NCBI GenBank assembly: GCA_030066015.1
Contig: JASJCL010000008.1
Coordinates: 1-64,000, forward strand
DNA: 64,000 bases
Source: Desulfosarcinaceae bacterium
GTDB taxonomy: Bacteria; Desulfobacterota; Desulfobacteria; Desulfobacterales; Desulfosarcinaceae
Direction: 5' to 3'
Of this stretch, positions 1-8,843 are shown piece by piece. A program made the translations under genes and the position numbers. The notes beneath the pieces are model-generated. The model saw only the letters and a program-made list of their open reading frames with translations. It had not been told where the DNA came from and made no database searches. How positions within the stretch are numbered: the first letter of the stretch is position 1; each line of letters begins with the position of its first letter.

Positions 1-2234
1 CACCGCAGGTTTACGCCACCCTATCCCAGACCAGCTTCGATTTCTTGGAGCGGTCTGATCTCAAGGGGGTAGCATCTCTGACGCTCGCCGTCGATTCTGC
101 AACAGCGCAGGTGGTCCTCACCGACCTCGCTGTGGGCAATTCCCGTAACATTGCATTCGCCGCTGTCTCGGGTGGACGACCGCTTTTCGAATTGGCCACC
201 CGCCTCGCGCTGGGGGCCTCCCTGAGCGAGGCCTACCCAGAGGTCGCGGTGTCTGACGATGTGGTGACGGTGCGACTGCCGATCGCATCGGGTGCATCGC
301 GTCCAGACATCAGGCGCAGCGAGGGGCTCAATCGTCTAACGCAGGGGGATGCGATGGGCATCGGGCCCTCTTTTGGTGACGCGTTTTTGCGAACGCTGGC
401 GGCGACGGAATTGCCCGGGGAGGATGTGGCGCCTGGCTCGCCGATGGGATCCGTGCGGGATGGTCTGCATCGGTATCAAGAGATGCGGTCTACCATGCAG
501 GGCGATGTGTCGCAATCAGCGGAATCCAACGCGGCCGCGATCGCCCCATGGGTAATGGCGGCACTGTCAGAAGATGCCGCCCAAGCACCGTCACCGAGCG
601 GCGTTGGCGATCCTTTCGTTCGGTTGTCGGCATCTGGTCCGCAAACGGTTCCTGAGTATCGCTGGGGTCGCCTTAGTACGACGGCCAAGGCGCTTGGCCC
701 CAAATCGAAGCAGCGCATTCTCGTCATCGCCGGCCGACCCAATGCCATCGGCCAAAGCCGTGAGATGGATCAGGCGGCGGCGCAGTCGATTACGGCCCTT
801 CGAGACAGTGGTTGCGAGGTGATGGTGCTTGCCTGCGATCCACTGTCGGCCATGCTTCATGCTGGCGGTGACACCCCCATCTGTCTCGGTGCGGCAACCG
901 CAGCAACTGTGCTGGCTATTCATCAGCAATGGCCCCTCGATGGGCTGATGGCCCACTGTGCTCCCGGGGCTTTCTACGGGTTGGCCAGCGAGCTCGCCAC
1001 GACAGGCATCGCCATCCTGGGGACCTCCTCCAGGGCGATCGCCCTGCTGACGTCGCCCATGGCGCTGCACGAACGCCTCACCAAGCTTGGTATCCCGCAC
1101 CCCCGCTGTGCCATGGTCAGTGATGTGGATGCGGCCCTCGAACAGGCCGACACCATCGGCTATCCGCTCCTCATCCGGCCGTTGACCCCTTCTGGAGGAG
1201 AACCAAACTTGGGCGGTGACAGCACCTCTCTCATCATGAACGCCGAGATGCTGACGGCCACCCTGCAGTCCAAAGCTTTCACAGACACCAGTTGTCTGAT
1301 GGAGGAGTTCATCGAATTTGCCATTGAGGTGACCGCGGATGCGCTTTGCGATGGAAACGACACCACCATGCCACAAGCGGTGGAACATATTGAATTGGCC
1401 GGCGTCCACCCCGGCGATTCGGCCTGGGTAATCCCCCCCTATTCCACACCGCTACGCCACGTGGACACGATTGCGGAATACCTGCACCGTATCGCCCTCG
1501 AATTCGACCTGAAGGGTTTTTTGAGCGGACGTTTCGCACTCTATAATGACACTGTCTACCTGCTCTCCGCCGACGTGGCGTTTAGCCGCACGGCGGCGAT
1601 GGTTAGCGATGCCTGTGCCGTGCCCATCTTCGCCACCGCGACGCGACTCATGCTGGGTGAATCGCTGTCAGCCAAGCGCTTGCCGGTGACCCGCAGGGGT
1701 TTTTATGTGCGCGAAGCCGTTTTTCCCGTATCGACCGACGCCAAACTGGCCTCTCGCTTAGGCCCGGTGATGCAGTCTACGGGTGAGGTGATCGGCCGAG
1801 CGGACTCTTTCGGCCTGGCCTATTATAATGCGCAGAAAGCCGCTGGCGACCGACTCCCCACGGAGGGCTGTGTCCTCATCACGGTGACCGATGCGGATAA
1901 ACCCAGCATCATTGAGCCAGCCCGGCTCTATCGCGAGATGGGCTTTCGCCTGCTGGCCACACGGGGCACGGCCGGGTTTCTCGATTCAAATGGCATCGCC
2001 ACTGAAACGGTCCGCAAACTCGGCATGGGTCGCCCCGACCTGGTGGACGCCATCAAGACCCGCCAGGTGGATTTGATCATCAACACGCCTTCTGGTCATC
2101 AAGGACAGATGGACGACAGCTATATCCGCAAAGCGGCCATCGATTACAAGATTCCCTATGTCTCTACACCGGCAGGCGCCCTCGCGGCTGCCAAAGGAAT
2201 CGCAGCCCGGCGGCGGCAGCAGGAGCGCGGGTGA
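1..2234 (+). CDS. Degenerate carbamoyl-phosphate synthase large-chain-like protein (5' partial)
   Basis: The reading frame is open to the window edge, so the N-terminal part lies upstream; the TTG at 45 is probably not the start. The visible part has CarB architecture: the end of a first ATP-grasp half (to about nt 330), a linker resembling the CarB oligomerization region, a second ATP-grasp half (about 705-1700) and a well conserved C-terminal MGS-like allosteric domain (about 1866-2210, with NTPSG and PAGALAA motifs). Metal and ATP-binding residues are poor: the EVNPR-type motif is replaced by LSADVAFSR near nt 1557-1590, and the equivalent place in the first half reads LTDLAVGNSR near nt 140-170. 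The GQTP-type loop is also lost. By homology it should relate to carbamoyl phosphate synthesis, but it is more likely a paralogue with a regulatory or altered role. No carA is visible. Confidence 0.75.
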   Translation, partial: PQVYATLSQTSFDFLERSDLKGVASLTLAVDSATAQVVLTDLAVGNSRNIAFAAVSGGRPLFELATRLALGASLSEAYPEVAVSDDVVTVRLPIASGASRPDIRRSEGLNRLTQGDAMGIGPSFGDAFLRTLAATELPGEDVAPGSPMGSVRDGLHRYQEMRSTMQGDVSQSAESNAAAIAPWVMAALSEDAAQAPSPSGVGDPFVRLSASGPQTVPEYRWGRLSTTAKALGPKSKQRILVIAGRPNAIGQSREMDQAAAQSITALRDSGCEVMVLACDPLSAMLHAGGDTPICLGAATAATVLAIHQQWPLDGLMAHCAPGAFYGLASELATTGIAILGTSSRAIALLTSPMALHERLTKLGIPHPRCAMVSDVDAALEQADTIGYPLLIRPLTPSGGEPNLGGDSTSLIMNAEMLTATLQSKAFTDTSCLMEEFIEFAIEVTADALCDGNDTTMPQAVEHIELAGVHPGDSAWVIPPYSTPLRHVDTIAEYLHRIALEFDLKGFLSGRFALYNDTVYLLSADVAFSRTAAMVSDACAVPIFATATRLMLGESLSAKRLPVTRRGFYVREAVFPVSTDAKLASRLGPVMQSTGEVIGRADSFGLAYYNAQKAAGDRLPTEGCVLITVTDADKPSIIEPARLYREMGFRLLATRGTAGFLDSNGIATETVRKLGMGRPDLVDAIKTRQVDLIINTPSGHQGQMDDSYIRKAAIDYKIPYVSTPAGALAAAKGIAARRRQQERG

Positions 2235-2311
2235 CGTCAGGGATATGGTGGTTTCGTGCCGTTTTTTTTTCGGCGAGCTAAATTGGCGTCCGGAGAATCC
2301 GAAGTGACCCT

Positions 2312-2349
2312 CAAAAAATAAAGGCCCCGAGTGTGATCCACTCGGGGCC
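2312..2349 (-). terminator. Rho-independent terminator of the secreted repeat-protein gene
   Basis: A perfect 11-bp stem (GGCCCCGAGTG pairing with CACTCGGGGCC) closes a 5-nt loop at 2323-2349. Read on the minus strand it is followed by the U-rich run TTTATTTTTT. It lies 32 nt past the stop codon of the minus-strand gene. The plus-strand side also ends in a short T run, so it may stop transcripts from the convergent CarB-like gene too. Confidence 0.9.
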
Positions 2350-2380
2350 CTGCTACTTTTTATGGCGTTTGGCTGGAAGT

Positions 2381-5209
2381 TCAGTTGCCGAATATCATAT
2401 AACCGATTGCCTCGCTGGTGTGATTCGTCTCTTTATCCCGGGATCGCTCCTCGTCGATATGAATTTCCACGGAAGCGGCGCTCTTGTTCCTCCAACGAAT
2501 GTTGGCGGTGTCGTTTCCGTCCGTGGTTTGCATGGCGGCCAAGAAGATTGGCGCTTTTGCCATCTTCACACCGAAGGTGAGGGTGTGGCTAGCGTGGGTC
2601 ACCACATTTTTAGTACGAGCAACCTGGAACATGCGTCCGTCTATTGTGCCCTTAGAGGGTTCCCACGCGATGTAGCCGATGGTTTCAGCGGCATGACGCT
2701 GATCGTTCAATTCCTGTTCGCGCATGCCGAAACTGAATCCCTCTTTGGAGATGCCGCGCATGCGGCCAGCCACTGCATCGACCTCATTCACACTGACCAC
2801 CGAGGCGAGAACGATGGGCGCTTCATTGAAGGCGCGTTCGAACAGGACCGGTTCGAAGCCGTTGGTCCGATGGCTGTCGAAGGTGCTCGCTTCAATGCGG
2901 GTACCATCGTTTAGCGTGTAGACGCCTCGCTCCATGACCAGATAGCCGATCTGTTCCTTGACGTGCTTCCCGTCGCGGTAATCCCACTCTTGCACACGGA
3001 GATCGAAACCAGTGGGGCCGACGTTACGAATCCGCACCACTGCGGGATCTCTGCCGTTGATGCTGAGCGAACGGGCCACCACGATAGGCTCGCTGTAGCT
3101 ATGTGTGAATCCGATTCGTGTCCATTTATGATCGATGATCACCTCGCCAGTCTCGAATGTGGGGAGATCGACGCTCTCGGGTGCGAATTCGACAACGACA
3201 TTTCGGTCAGCGCGAATGTTGGAAAGGACCGGAGCGTGGGTGACCCCCACGGATTCACCATCAATGCGCACGTCGGTGACAACATAGCCTGCGGCCGGCT
3301 TGACCGTGAAGCCAAGGTCGCTGCCGTGGGGGGCCTTGATGGGTCCGGCGGGGCTGATATTGCCCTTGCCCGTCATGCTGGTGGAGATCACATATTCGTC
3401 AATGGCGAAGCGCGCCGTGATCTTGTGATCCGCTTCGAGTTTATCGAAGGTATAGGTCGTCACCGCACCCACCGATTTGCCATCCACCCATACATCTTCA
3501 ACATGATGATGGGCTTCAGGGGTGATGCGATAGGTGAGCGACTCACCACAGGCAACGGTGCTGGCGCCTGAGGGGCTGATGCTTCCGCTGCCCTCGGCAA
3601 TGGCTTCCACGGTATGTCGATCCGCTACGAAGCTGGCCGCAACGGTACAATTGCGAGAAACATTGGACAGGGTGTAGCTGGATACGGATCCAACAGATTC
3701 GCCGTTCACTATTACATCAGCGATCTCGCGATGGGCGTTGGGCGTGATCTGCAGCGTGATGGATTCCCCGTGGGCGACATAGAGCGGTCCACTGGGGGCA
3801 ATCTGGCCCGCCGTACCACTATCGGTGGTGATCATATAGGTATCGACCGCGAACTCGGCTCGGATGGTGTGGTTGCGATTGATGTCATTGAAGCGATAGG
3901 TCCTGACCGCTCCCACTGGGACGTCGTCCACATATACTTGCGAGATGTGATGATGGGCTGTGGGCGTCATCTCAAAGGTCAGATTATCACCGGATTGGAC
4001 CGTTGTAACGCCCGCTGGTGAGATCGTGCCATTGGCCAACGCACTGGCCGTCACACGATAGGTGCCGGGAGCGGGCGCGGTGGCGCCCGTATGAAAAAAC
4101 TCGATGGCGGCGATCTTCGGATTTCGGGTCTGGTCGACGAAATCGATCTTCAACTCCCCATCGAAGACAACGGTGGTGAAAGTGGTTATCAAGGCGGCAT
4201 CGTGTCCCACCTGGGCATAGATGTCGAGATCGTCCTGCACCGGCTGTCCTTCAATGAAGGTGTCGAACACGCGAAGGCCGCTGCCGGCTGTCTTATCGAG
4301 AAAATCGACAAAATAAAGATTTACCTGATACTCGCCGTTGGGGACGTCGAAACGGTAAATCAGATGATCCTTGAGATTGGCACCCAAGCGAGCCGACTGA
4401 AAAAGGGCGTCGTCCTGAGTTCGGGAAATGACATCGGATGTCGATGCGACGGAACCGTCGCTGAAACCAACGTCGGCCTGCCACTGATGCCCAGCGGAGT
4501 CCAGATAGCTGCCGCCGCCACAGTTCACGCGCAGGTTTATATCACTCTCCGTCCTGGTGGCCGTCGTGAGCGCCGCGCTGAGATCAGACGTGTTGCCGGC
4601 CGGATCGACGGCTGCGATGGCGTAGGCATATGCCGTCGAGGCTAAAAGACCGCTGTCCATGTAAATGGTTTCATCCGTTGTTCCGACCAGTTCACCGTCG
4701 CGGTAGACGCGGTAAGCAACCATGCCGTTGCCGCCAGCATCTTCGACCGCGGTCCAGGTGAGCATCACCCGGTTGGCATCCAGCACAACGGCGCTTATGT
4801 CGGTGGGCGTGGCCGGGGGCTCATTGTCGGCGGTAACGGTCAGATGGACTTCATTTGAGTACCCGCTCTCATTCCCATCATTGTCATAGGCGGTGCATGC
4901 GAAAAAGTATGTTCCCACGCTCAATCCCGTCAGTGAGAACTCAGGGTGCTGGGCATCTTTAATCAAGTTCAAAGGAACCTCGATGGGGGAAGGCCCCTGT
5001 GCCAGTCCCTCCCCCGAGTAGGGCGGACCGGCTGTGCCCACACTATAGTAGATCCGATAGCCGGCGATGGTCTGGTCTGCGTTGGCGTCCCAGGCCAGGG
5101 TCACCTGGGTTGTGGCGGCCGAACCGACCCCAATCAGGCTAGTAGTGGCTATTGCGACAAAAAAAAGAATGAGGGTGAATTGTCTCAAAGGAACGGGTAG
5201 AGCTGACAT
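2381..5209 (-). CDS. Secreted FN3/malectin/InlB-type-repeat surface protein
   Basis: The predicted protein has 942 aa. ATG at 5209 is chosen because GGAGG sits 5 nt upstream and a signal peptide follows (about 1-31); the frame extends further upstream only through the riboswitch. Domains in order: two fibronectin type III modules (about 33-215), a malectin-like carbohydrate-binding domain (about 217-375), four 75-aa repeats of the bacterial InlB B-repeat type (about 385-700, each with a GxISPxG start), and three C-terminal beta-rich repeats of about 95 aa that share an E-x-IGY motif. No anchor or sorting signal is visible. It is likely exported and sugar-binding, as an adhesin or matrix protein. 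Expression is probably set by c-di-GMP through its leader. The exact ligand cannot be told. Confidence 0.85.
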   Translation of the reverse strand: MSALPVPLRQFTLILFFVAIATTSLIGVGSAATTQVTLAWDANADQTIAGYRIYYSVGTAGPPYSGEGLAQGPSPIEVPLNLIKDAQHPEFSLTGLSVGTYFFACTAYDNDGNESGYSNEVHLTVTADNEPPATPTDISAVVLDANRVMLTWTAVEDAGGNGMVAYRVYRDGELVGTTDETIYMDSGLLASTAYAYAIAAVDPAGNTSDLSAALTTATRTESDINLRVNCGGGSYLDSAGHQWQADVGFSDGSVASTSDVISRTQDDALFQSARLGANLKDHLIYRFDVPNGEYQVNLYFVDFLDKTAGSGLRVFDTFIEGQPVQDDLDIYAQVGHDAALITTFTTVVFDGELKIDFVDQTRNPKIAAIEFFHTGATAPAPGTYRVTASALANGTISPAGVTTVQSGDNLTFEMTPTAHHHISQVYVDDVPVGAVRTYRFNDINRNHTIRAEFAVDTYMITTDSGTAGQIAPSGPLYVAHGESITLQITPNAHREIADVIVNGESVGSVSSYTLSNVSRNCTVAASFVADRHTVEAIAEGSGSISPSGASTVACGESLTYRITPEAHHHVEDVWVDGKSVGAVTTYTFDKLEADHKITARFAIDEYVISTSMTGKGNISPAGPIKAPHGSDLGFTVKPAAGYVVTDVRIDGESVGVTHAPVLSNIRADRNVVVEFAPESVDLPTFETGEVIIDHKWTRIGFTHSYSEPIVVARSLSINGRDPAVVRIRNVGPTGFDLRVQEWDYRDGKHVKEQIGYLVMERGVYTLNDGTRIEASTFDSHRTNGFEPVLFERAFNEAPIVLASVVSVNEVDAVAGRMRGISKEGFSFGMREQELNDQRHAAETIGYIAWEPSKGTIDGRMFQVARTKNVVTHASHTLTFGVKMAKAPIFLAAMQTTDGNDTANIRWRNKSAASVEIHIDEERSRDKETNHTSEAIGYMIFGN

Positions 5210-5284
5210 GCATACCTCCAGATGCGTTTTTTGTGAAAAGTGCAAATCGCCTCCGGAGGCTTGCGCAAAATTGCGGGCTCTCCT

Positions 5285-5392
5285 GGTTTCGGCTGTCGGC
5301 AGCCCTGCTGTCGTATCTGGCGGATATGCAACCCTGAAGACATAGACCAGCGGCTTTGCGTCCCACCCTTTCGGAAGTGGTTTGCCTTTTCG
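5285..5392 (-). promoter_or_regulatory. Cyclic di-GMP-I (GEMM-I) riboswitch
   Basis: On the minus strand the leader holds the hallmark GEMM-I conserved blocks: GGCAAACC (5379-5386), a hairpin capped by GAAA, then GGGTGGGACGCAAAGCC (5352-5368) followed by GGTCTA, and the closing GGGCTGCCGA (about 5295-5304). Order and spacing match the family, whose members bind c-di-GMP. Downstream lies a perfect palindrome GCCTCCGGAGGC (5249-5260). Its CCTCC could pair either with its own GGAGG or with the Shine-Dalgarno GGAGG at 5215-5219, which would give a translational switch; that mechanism is inference. The element ends about 75 nt before the start codon. Confidence 0.93.
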
Positions 5393-5574
5393 AGCTGAAT
5401 GCTGCCAAGCCCTCATTCAATTAGCATGCCATATTGTAAGCCCTTTCTTCGAATTATTTTAATGTCATGATATTGGTTACTTGCAACCTTACCATGGCGA
5501 GCGGCGGCGATCGAATTAACCAGAGGTGTGATTATGAGAACAGCGGGTGTATACGCCTGTCTGCCGGGTGCGGA

Positions 5575-6270
5575 TCAGAGCGAAATTCGTTCCGAGCGGG
5601 TGATCCTGCGGCGGGCACCGATTGCCGGCAGTTGGTAAGGATGGACGCTGGTTTGCCATTGAGAGGAGGAAGGTGATTTGGTCATGGTGTCCGCATCTGA
5701 TGGACGTCCCTGGTAGGCGATGACAACGCCGGCCTCGCGCAGCAGAGGTGCGGCCATCTGTTGGAGCTGGCCGAGGTTCGTAAGCGCGCGCGAGATCGCG
5801 GCGTCGTAAGCTCTCCGGTGCTCGGGCCAGTCGGCCAAGTCTTCGATGCGTGCGTGAATGGCATGCGTAGATGTCAGGCGCAAGCGCCGCAGGAGGTGTT
5901 TCTGAAAACTGGTCTTTTTTCGCACAGAATCCACCAGGGTCAGAATCAGGTCGGGACGGACGATGGCCAGCGGGATTCCTGGAAAACCGCCCCCGCTGCC
6001 CAGATCGATCACCCGCCAATCCTGGTCTAAATGCGCAATCCCAGCGAACGAGTCGACAAAGTGCTTCACGGCGATCTCGGCTGGTGCCGTAATTCTGGTC
6101 AGATTGATACGTTGGTTCCAGGCAATCAGTTCCTCAGCAAATATCTGGAACTGATCCAGCTGCGCCCCACCAAGCTGCAGACCGAAAGCAGCGGCGCCGG
6201 CTGCCAGTAATTGTCGCCAATCCGACGCGCCGATCTGCATCTCTGTATTGGAACTGCCGCCTGTACTCAT
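5575..6270 (-). CDS. rsmG: 16S rRNA (guanine-527-N7) methyltransferase RsmG
   Basis: A 231-aa protein of normal family length. RsmG adds the N7 methyl group to G527 of 16S rRNA using S-adenosylmethionine in the cytoplasm. Recognisable features are the WNQRINLT motif near residue 50, KHFVDS, and the SAM-binding loop DLGSGGGFPGIP near residue 90, followed by LVDSVRKKTSF. The start codon overlaps the stop of the upstream CoA-transferase gene (ATGA), which suggests translational coupling; the two are probably one transcript. The C-terminal tail is short and ends in a basic run. The usual gidA/parA/parB neighbours are absent. Confidence 0.95.
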   Translation of the reverse strand: MSTGGSSNTEMQIGASDWRQLLAAGAAAFGLQLGGAQLDQFQIFAEELIAWNQRINLTRITAPAEIAVKHFVDSFAGIAHLDQDWRVIDLGSGGGFPGIPLAIVRPDLILTLVDSVRKKTSFQKHLLRRLRLTSTHAIHARIEDLADWPEHRRAYDAAISRALTNLGQLQQMAAPLLREAGVVIAYQGRPSDADTMTKSPSSSQWQTSVHPYQLPAIGARRRITRSERISL

Positions 6271-8180
6271 TTTGTCCGGTCCGGGCCTTCTTCGTCCTGC
6301 GATTCTGAGGCCGTATCGGGGGCTCCATCGAATGCCATCGTTACGATCATCTCCCCGCCGCTCCTCAGTTGGATCTCGGCATGCGGATAGCGCCGCTTAA
6401 AGACGTGCAGCATGGCCGTGTTTTCCCTGAGCACAGTGGCGCTGAATCCCCTGAATTCGTTTTCCTTGGCAATCTGTTCCAGCACGGCCAGGAGGTGGGT
6501 GGCGATACCGCGGCCCTGCATATCTTCACGCACCACGAATGCCACCTCAGCCAATCCATTGCCTTCGTCGGCATAGGAGCCAATGGCGACAATCTCTTTG
6601 TGGCCGCCTTTTTGAATAAGGCCGATCATGGACATGTTTTTGCGGTAGTCAACACTGGCCCACTGCTGTTGAACGACCTCGTGGGAGAAGAGCTTCATCT
6701 TGTAGAAGAAGCGAAAATAGATGGTTTTTTCCTGAAGCGAATAGAAAAAGTTGCGATAGGCGAATTCATCCGAGGGCAGCAGCGGACGAAATTCCGCCAT
6801 GCGGCCATCCTTGAACTGGAGACGGGATTTGTAACCTTCCAAAAAGAGTAGATCGTCTTGAATGGGCGGCAGCTGATCGGAAAATATGTAGTGCCGCTTT
6901 TTGGCCACTTCGATGAGATCCTCCCGAAATTTGGGATGGGCAATTTGGGCCAGTTCGATGACCCGTTGGTAGATCCCTTTGCCGTGTAATTCAGCGATGC
7001 CATACTCGGTGACCACGAAATTCACGTCACCGCGGGTCGTGGCCACGCCGGCACCTTCGCTGAGGTGGGGCACAATCCTTGATACGGCGCCGTTCCGCGC
7101 AGTGGAGGGCAAAGCGATGATGGAGAAACCATCCTTGGACATGGCGCTGCCGCGAAGGAAATCGACCTGATCACCTATGCCGCTGAAAAACATGTATCCC
7201 ATGGAGTCGGAGCAGACCTGGCCGGTGAGATCAACCTCCAGTGCTGAGCTGATGGACACCAAGTGATCGTTGCGAGCGATGACGGTGGGATCGTTTACAA
7301 AATTTGAGGAGCGAAAATAGAAGATGGGGTTATTGTCCACATAGTCATAGATTTTCTTTGATCCCATGCAGAGCGACGCCACGATTCGGCCCGGCAGCAG
7401 TGACTTGCGATTGCTGGTGATCACCTTTTTCTCCAATAGCGGCAGAAAAGCGTCGGTGATCATCTGGGTGTGGATACCCAAGTCTTTCTTGTCGTCCAGG
7501 TATTTTAGGATGGCGTACGGCAGATGGCCGAAGCCTATCTGAAGGGTTGCGCCGTCCGCCACCAATTGGTTGACGTAATAACCGATCCGCAGGGCGACCT
7601 CCTCGTCTTTTGAACTTGGCAAGGCTTCTACGAGCGGTTCTTCGTAAGGCACTAAGAAATCGATCTGGTCCAAGTGCACATAGCTGTCGCCGCGAGTTCT
7701 GGGCATATTGGGATTGACCTGTGCAATGACAAGCCGGCTGCACTCGACACCAGCCCGGGTGATATCCACGCTGACACCGAGGCTGCAGTACCCGAATCGA
7801 TCGGGTGGACTGACTTGGACCAGGGCGACATCTAAGCCGATGCGGCCGTTTCGGAAGAGCGTTGGTATTTGAGAGAGATAGGTCGGTATATAGTCGATTT
7901 TTCCCTCAAAGGCCGCTTGGCGCATGGCGTTGCTGATAAAGAAGAGCTTAACCTGAAAGCGTCTCTGAAACGGATCGTCGTTGACATATTGCGCCAGAGT
8001 GGATGAGAGCATTTGGTAAATCATTGCATCCTGGATACTGAGATCCGCCACCAGGCTGTGAATGAGGTGCTGGGGTTCACCGCAACCCGTACCGATGAAA
8101 ATGCGGCTGCCGTTGGTGATGTTGCCGACTGCCGTCTTGGCATCGACGACTTTCTGTGGGCAATATTGGTGGATGTCCAT
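6267..8180 (-). CDS. Acetyl-CoA hydrolase/CoA-transferase fused to a GNAT acetyltransferase
   Basis: The 637-aa protein joins an acetyl-CoA hydrolase/transferase family domain (about 1-440, related to 4-hydroxybutyrate CoA-transferase) to a GNAT N-acetyltransferase domain (about 455-620, with the RGIATHLL acetyl-CoA-binding motif). Such fusions are common in anaerobic Desulfobacterota. The CoA-transferase part has the GFGHLPYAI substrate-loop motif and VTEYGIAEL. At the position where the family usually has the catalytic glutamate (IHTEM), this protein reads IHTQM with Gln239 (codon at 7464-7466). That could abolish classical CoA transfer or mean a different glutamate is used. AGGAGG lies 11 nt before the ATG. 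The fusion may link CoA-ester turnover to protein lysine acetylation, which is inference. Confidence 0.9.
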   Translation of the reverse strand: MDIHQYCPQKVVDAKTAVGNITNGSRIFIGTGCGEPQHLIHSLVADLSIQDAMIYQMLSSTLAQYVNDDPFQRRFQVKLFFISNAMRQAAFEGKIDYIPTYLSQIPTLFRNGRIGLDVALVQVSPPDRFGYCSLGVSVDITRAGVECSRLVIAQVNPNMPRTRGDSYVHLDQIDFLVPYEEPLVEALPSSKDEEVALRIGYYVNQLVADGATLQIGFGHLPYAILKYLDDKKDLGIHTQMITDAFLPLLEKKVITSNRKSLLPGRIVASLCMGSKKIYDYVDNNPIFYFRSSNFVNDPTVIARNDHLVSISSALEVDLTGQVCSDSMGYMFFSGIGDQVDFLRGSAMSKDGFSIIALPSTARNGAVSRIVPHLSEGAGVATTRGDVNFVVTEYGIAELHGKGIYQRVIELAQIAHPKFREDLIEVAKKRHYIFSDQLPPIQDDLLFLEGYKSRLQFKDGRMAEFRPLLPSDEFAYRNFFYSLQEKTIYFRFFYKMKLFSHEVVQQQWASVDYRKNMSMIGLIQKGGHKEIVAIGSYADEGNGLAEVAFVVREDMQGRGIATHLLAVLEQIAKENEFRGFSATVLRENTAMLHVFKRRYPHAEIQLRSGGEMIVTMAFDGAPDTASESQDEEGPDRTK

Positions 8181-8419
8181 CGCGTCGCTATCCTCCTGGG
8201 ATTGAAGCGGTTGCCAAACAAAACCGTACTGAAGGTCGGTGCCGATGGGCCCTGCTACACTGGCGTTTTATGGCAAAGGCGGTATGGAAGCAAGCGGACT
8301 TCCGAGGGGGTATTCGCCCAATCGCTCCGAGACGTGTTGACGAACCTGAAGTGCATCGGCACTATTAGGCAGGGATCGATGGCCTGGGATACCCTGTTGC
8401 CCATACAAGGAGACTCGCC

Positions 8420-8839
8420 ATGTCAAACCAGCCCCGCAACCCATATCTCACCGTCGATATCCTCATCGAATACCAGGGCGGTATCGTGCTGATTCAGCGT
8501 GCCAATCCACCTCATGGGTGGGCCCTTCCCGGTGGCTTTGTCGACTATGGCGAAAGTTTGGAATCGGCCGCCGTGCGCGAGGCCCGGGAGGAGACCAGCC
8601 TGCATGTCACGCTGGTACGACAGCTGCACACCTATTCCAGTCCAGAGCGGGACCCGAGACACCACACTGTTTCGACGGTGTTCGTCGCCACCGCTACCGG
8701 CGATCTGGCGGCCAGCGATGATGCCGCCGATGCAGGCGTCTTCACGGCGGATACATTGCCGGCACCGCTGGTATTCGACCACGCGCAGATCGTAAATGAT
8801 TACATGAGATATAAAAATTCAATTATCTATTATCTATGA
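8420..8839 (+). CDS. NUDIX hydrolase
   Basis: A 139-aa protein with a complete NUDIX box (GFVDYGES...REAREETS) at about residues 37-59. It should hydrolyse a nucleoside diphosphate linked to another moiety, with Mg2+ bound by the REAREE helix. The WALPGG lead-in and length resemble small ADP-ribose or nucleotide-sanitising enzymes, but the substrate cannot be fixed from sequence. AGGAGA precedes the ATG at good spacing. The Smr-domain gene starts 4 nt after its stop, so the two are probably cotranscribed. Confidence 0.93.
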   Translation: MSNQPRNPYLTVDILIEYQGGIVLIQRANPPHGWALPGGFVDYGESLESAAVREAREETSLHVTLVRQLHTYSSPERDPRHHTVSTVFVATATGDLAASDDAADAGVFTADTLPAPLVFDHAQIVNDYMRYKNSIIYYL

Positions 8840-8843
8840 ATAA

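Noticed and set aside
591-1409. Long minus-strand frame (272 aa) opposite the CarB-like gene
   Set aside because: It is the shadow of a GC-rich gene: composition is low in hydrophobic residues, no motif and no ribosome site.
5207-5416. N-terminal extension of the FN3/malectin protein to 5416
   Set aside because: This segment is the riboswitch; the ribosome site and signal peptide mark 5209 as the start.
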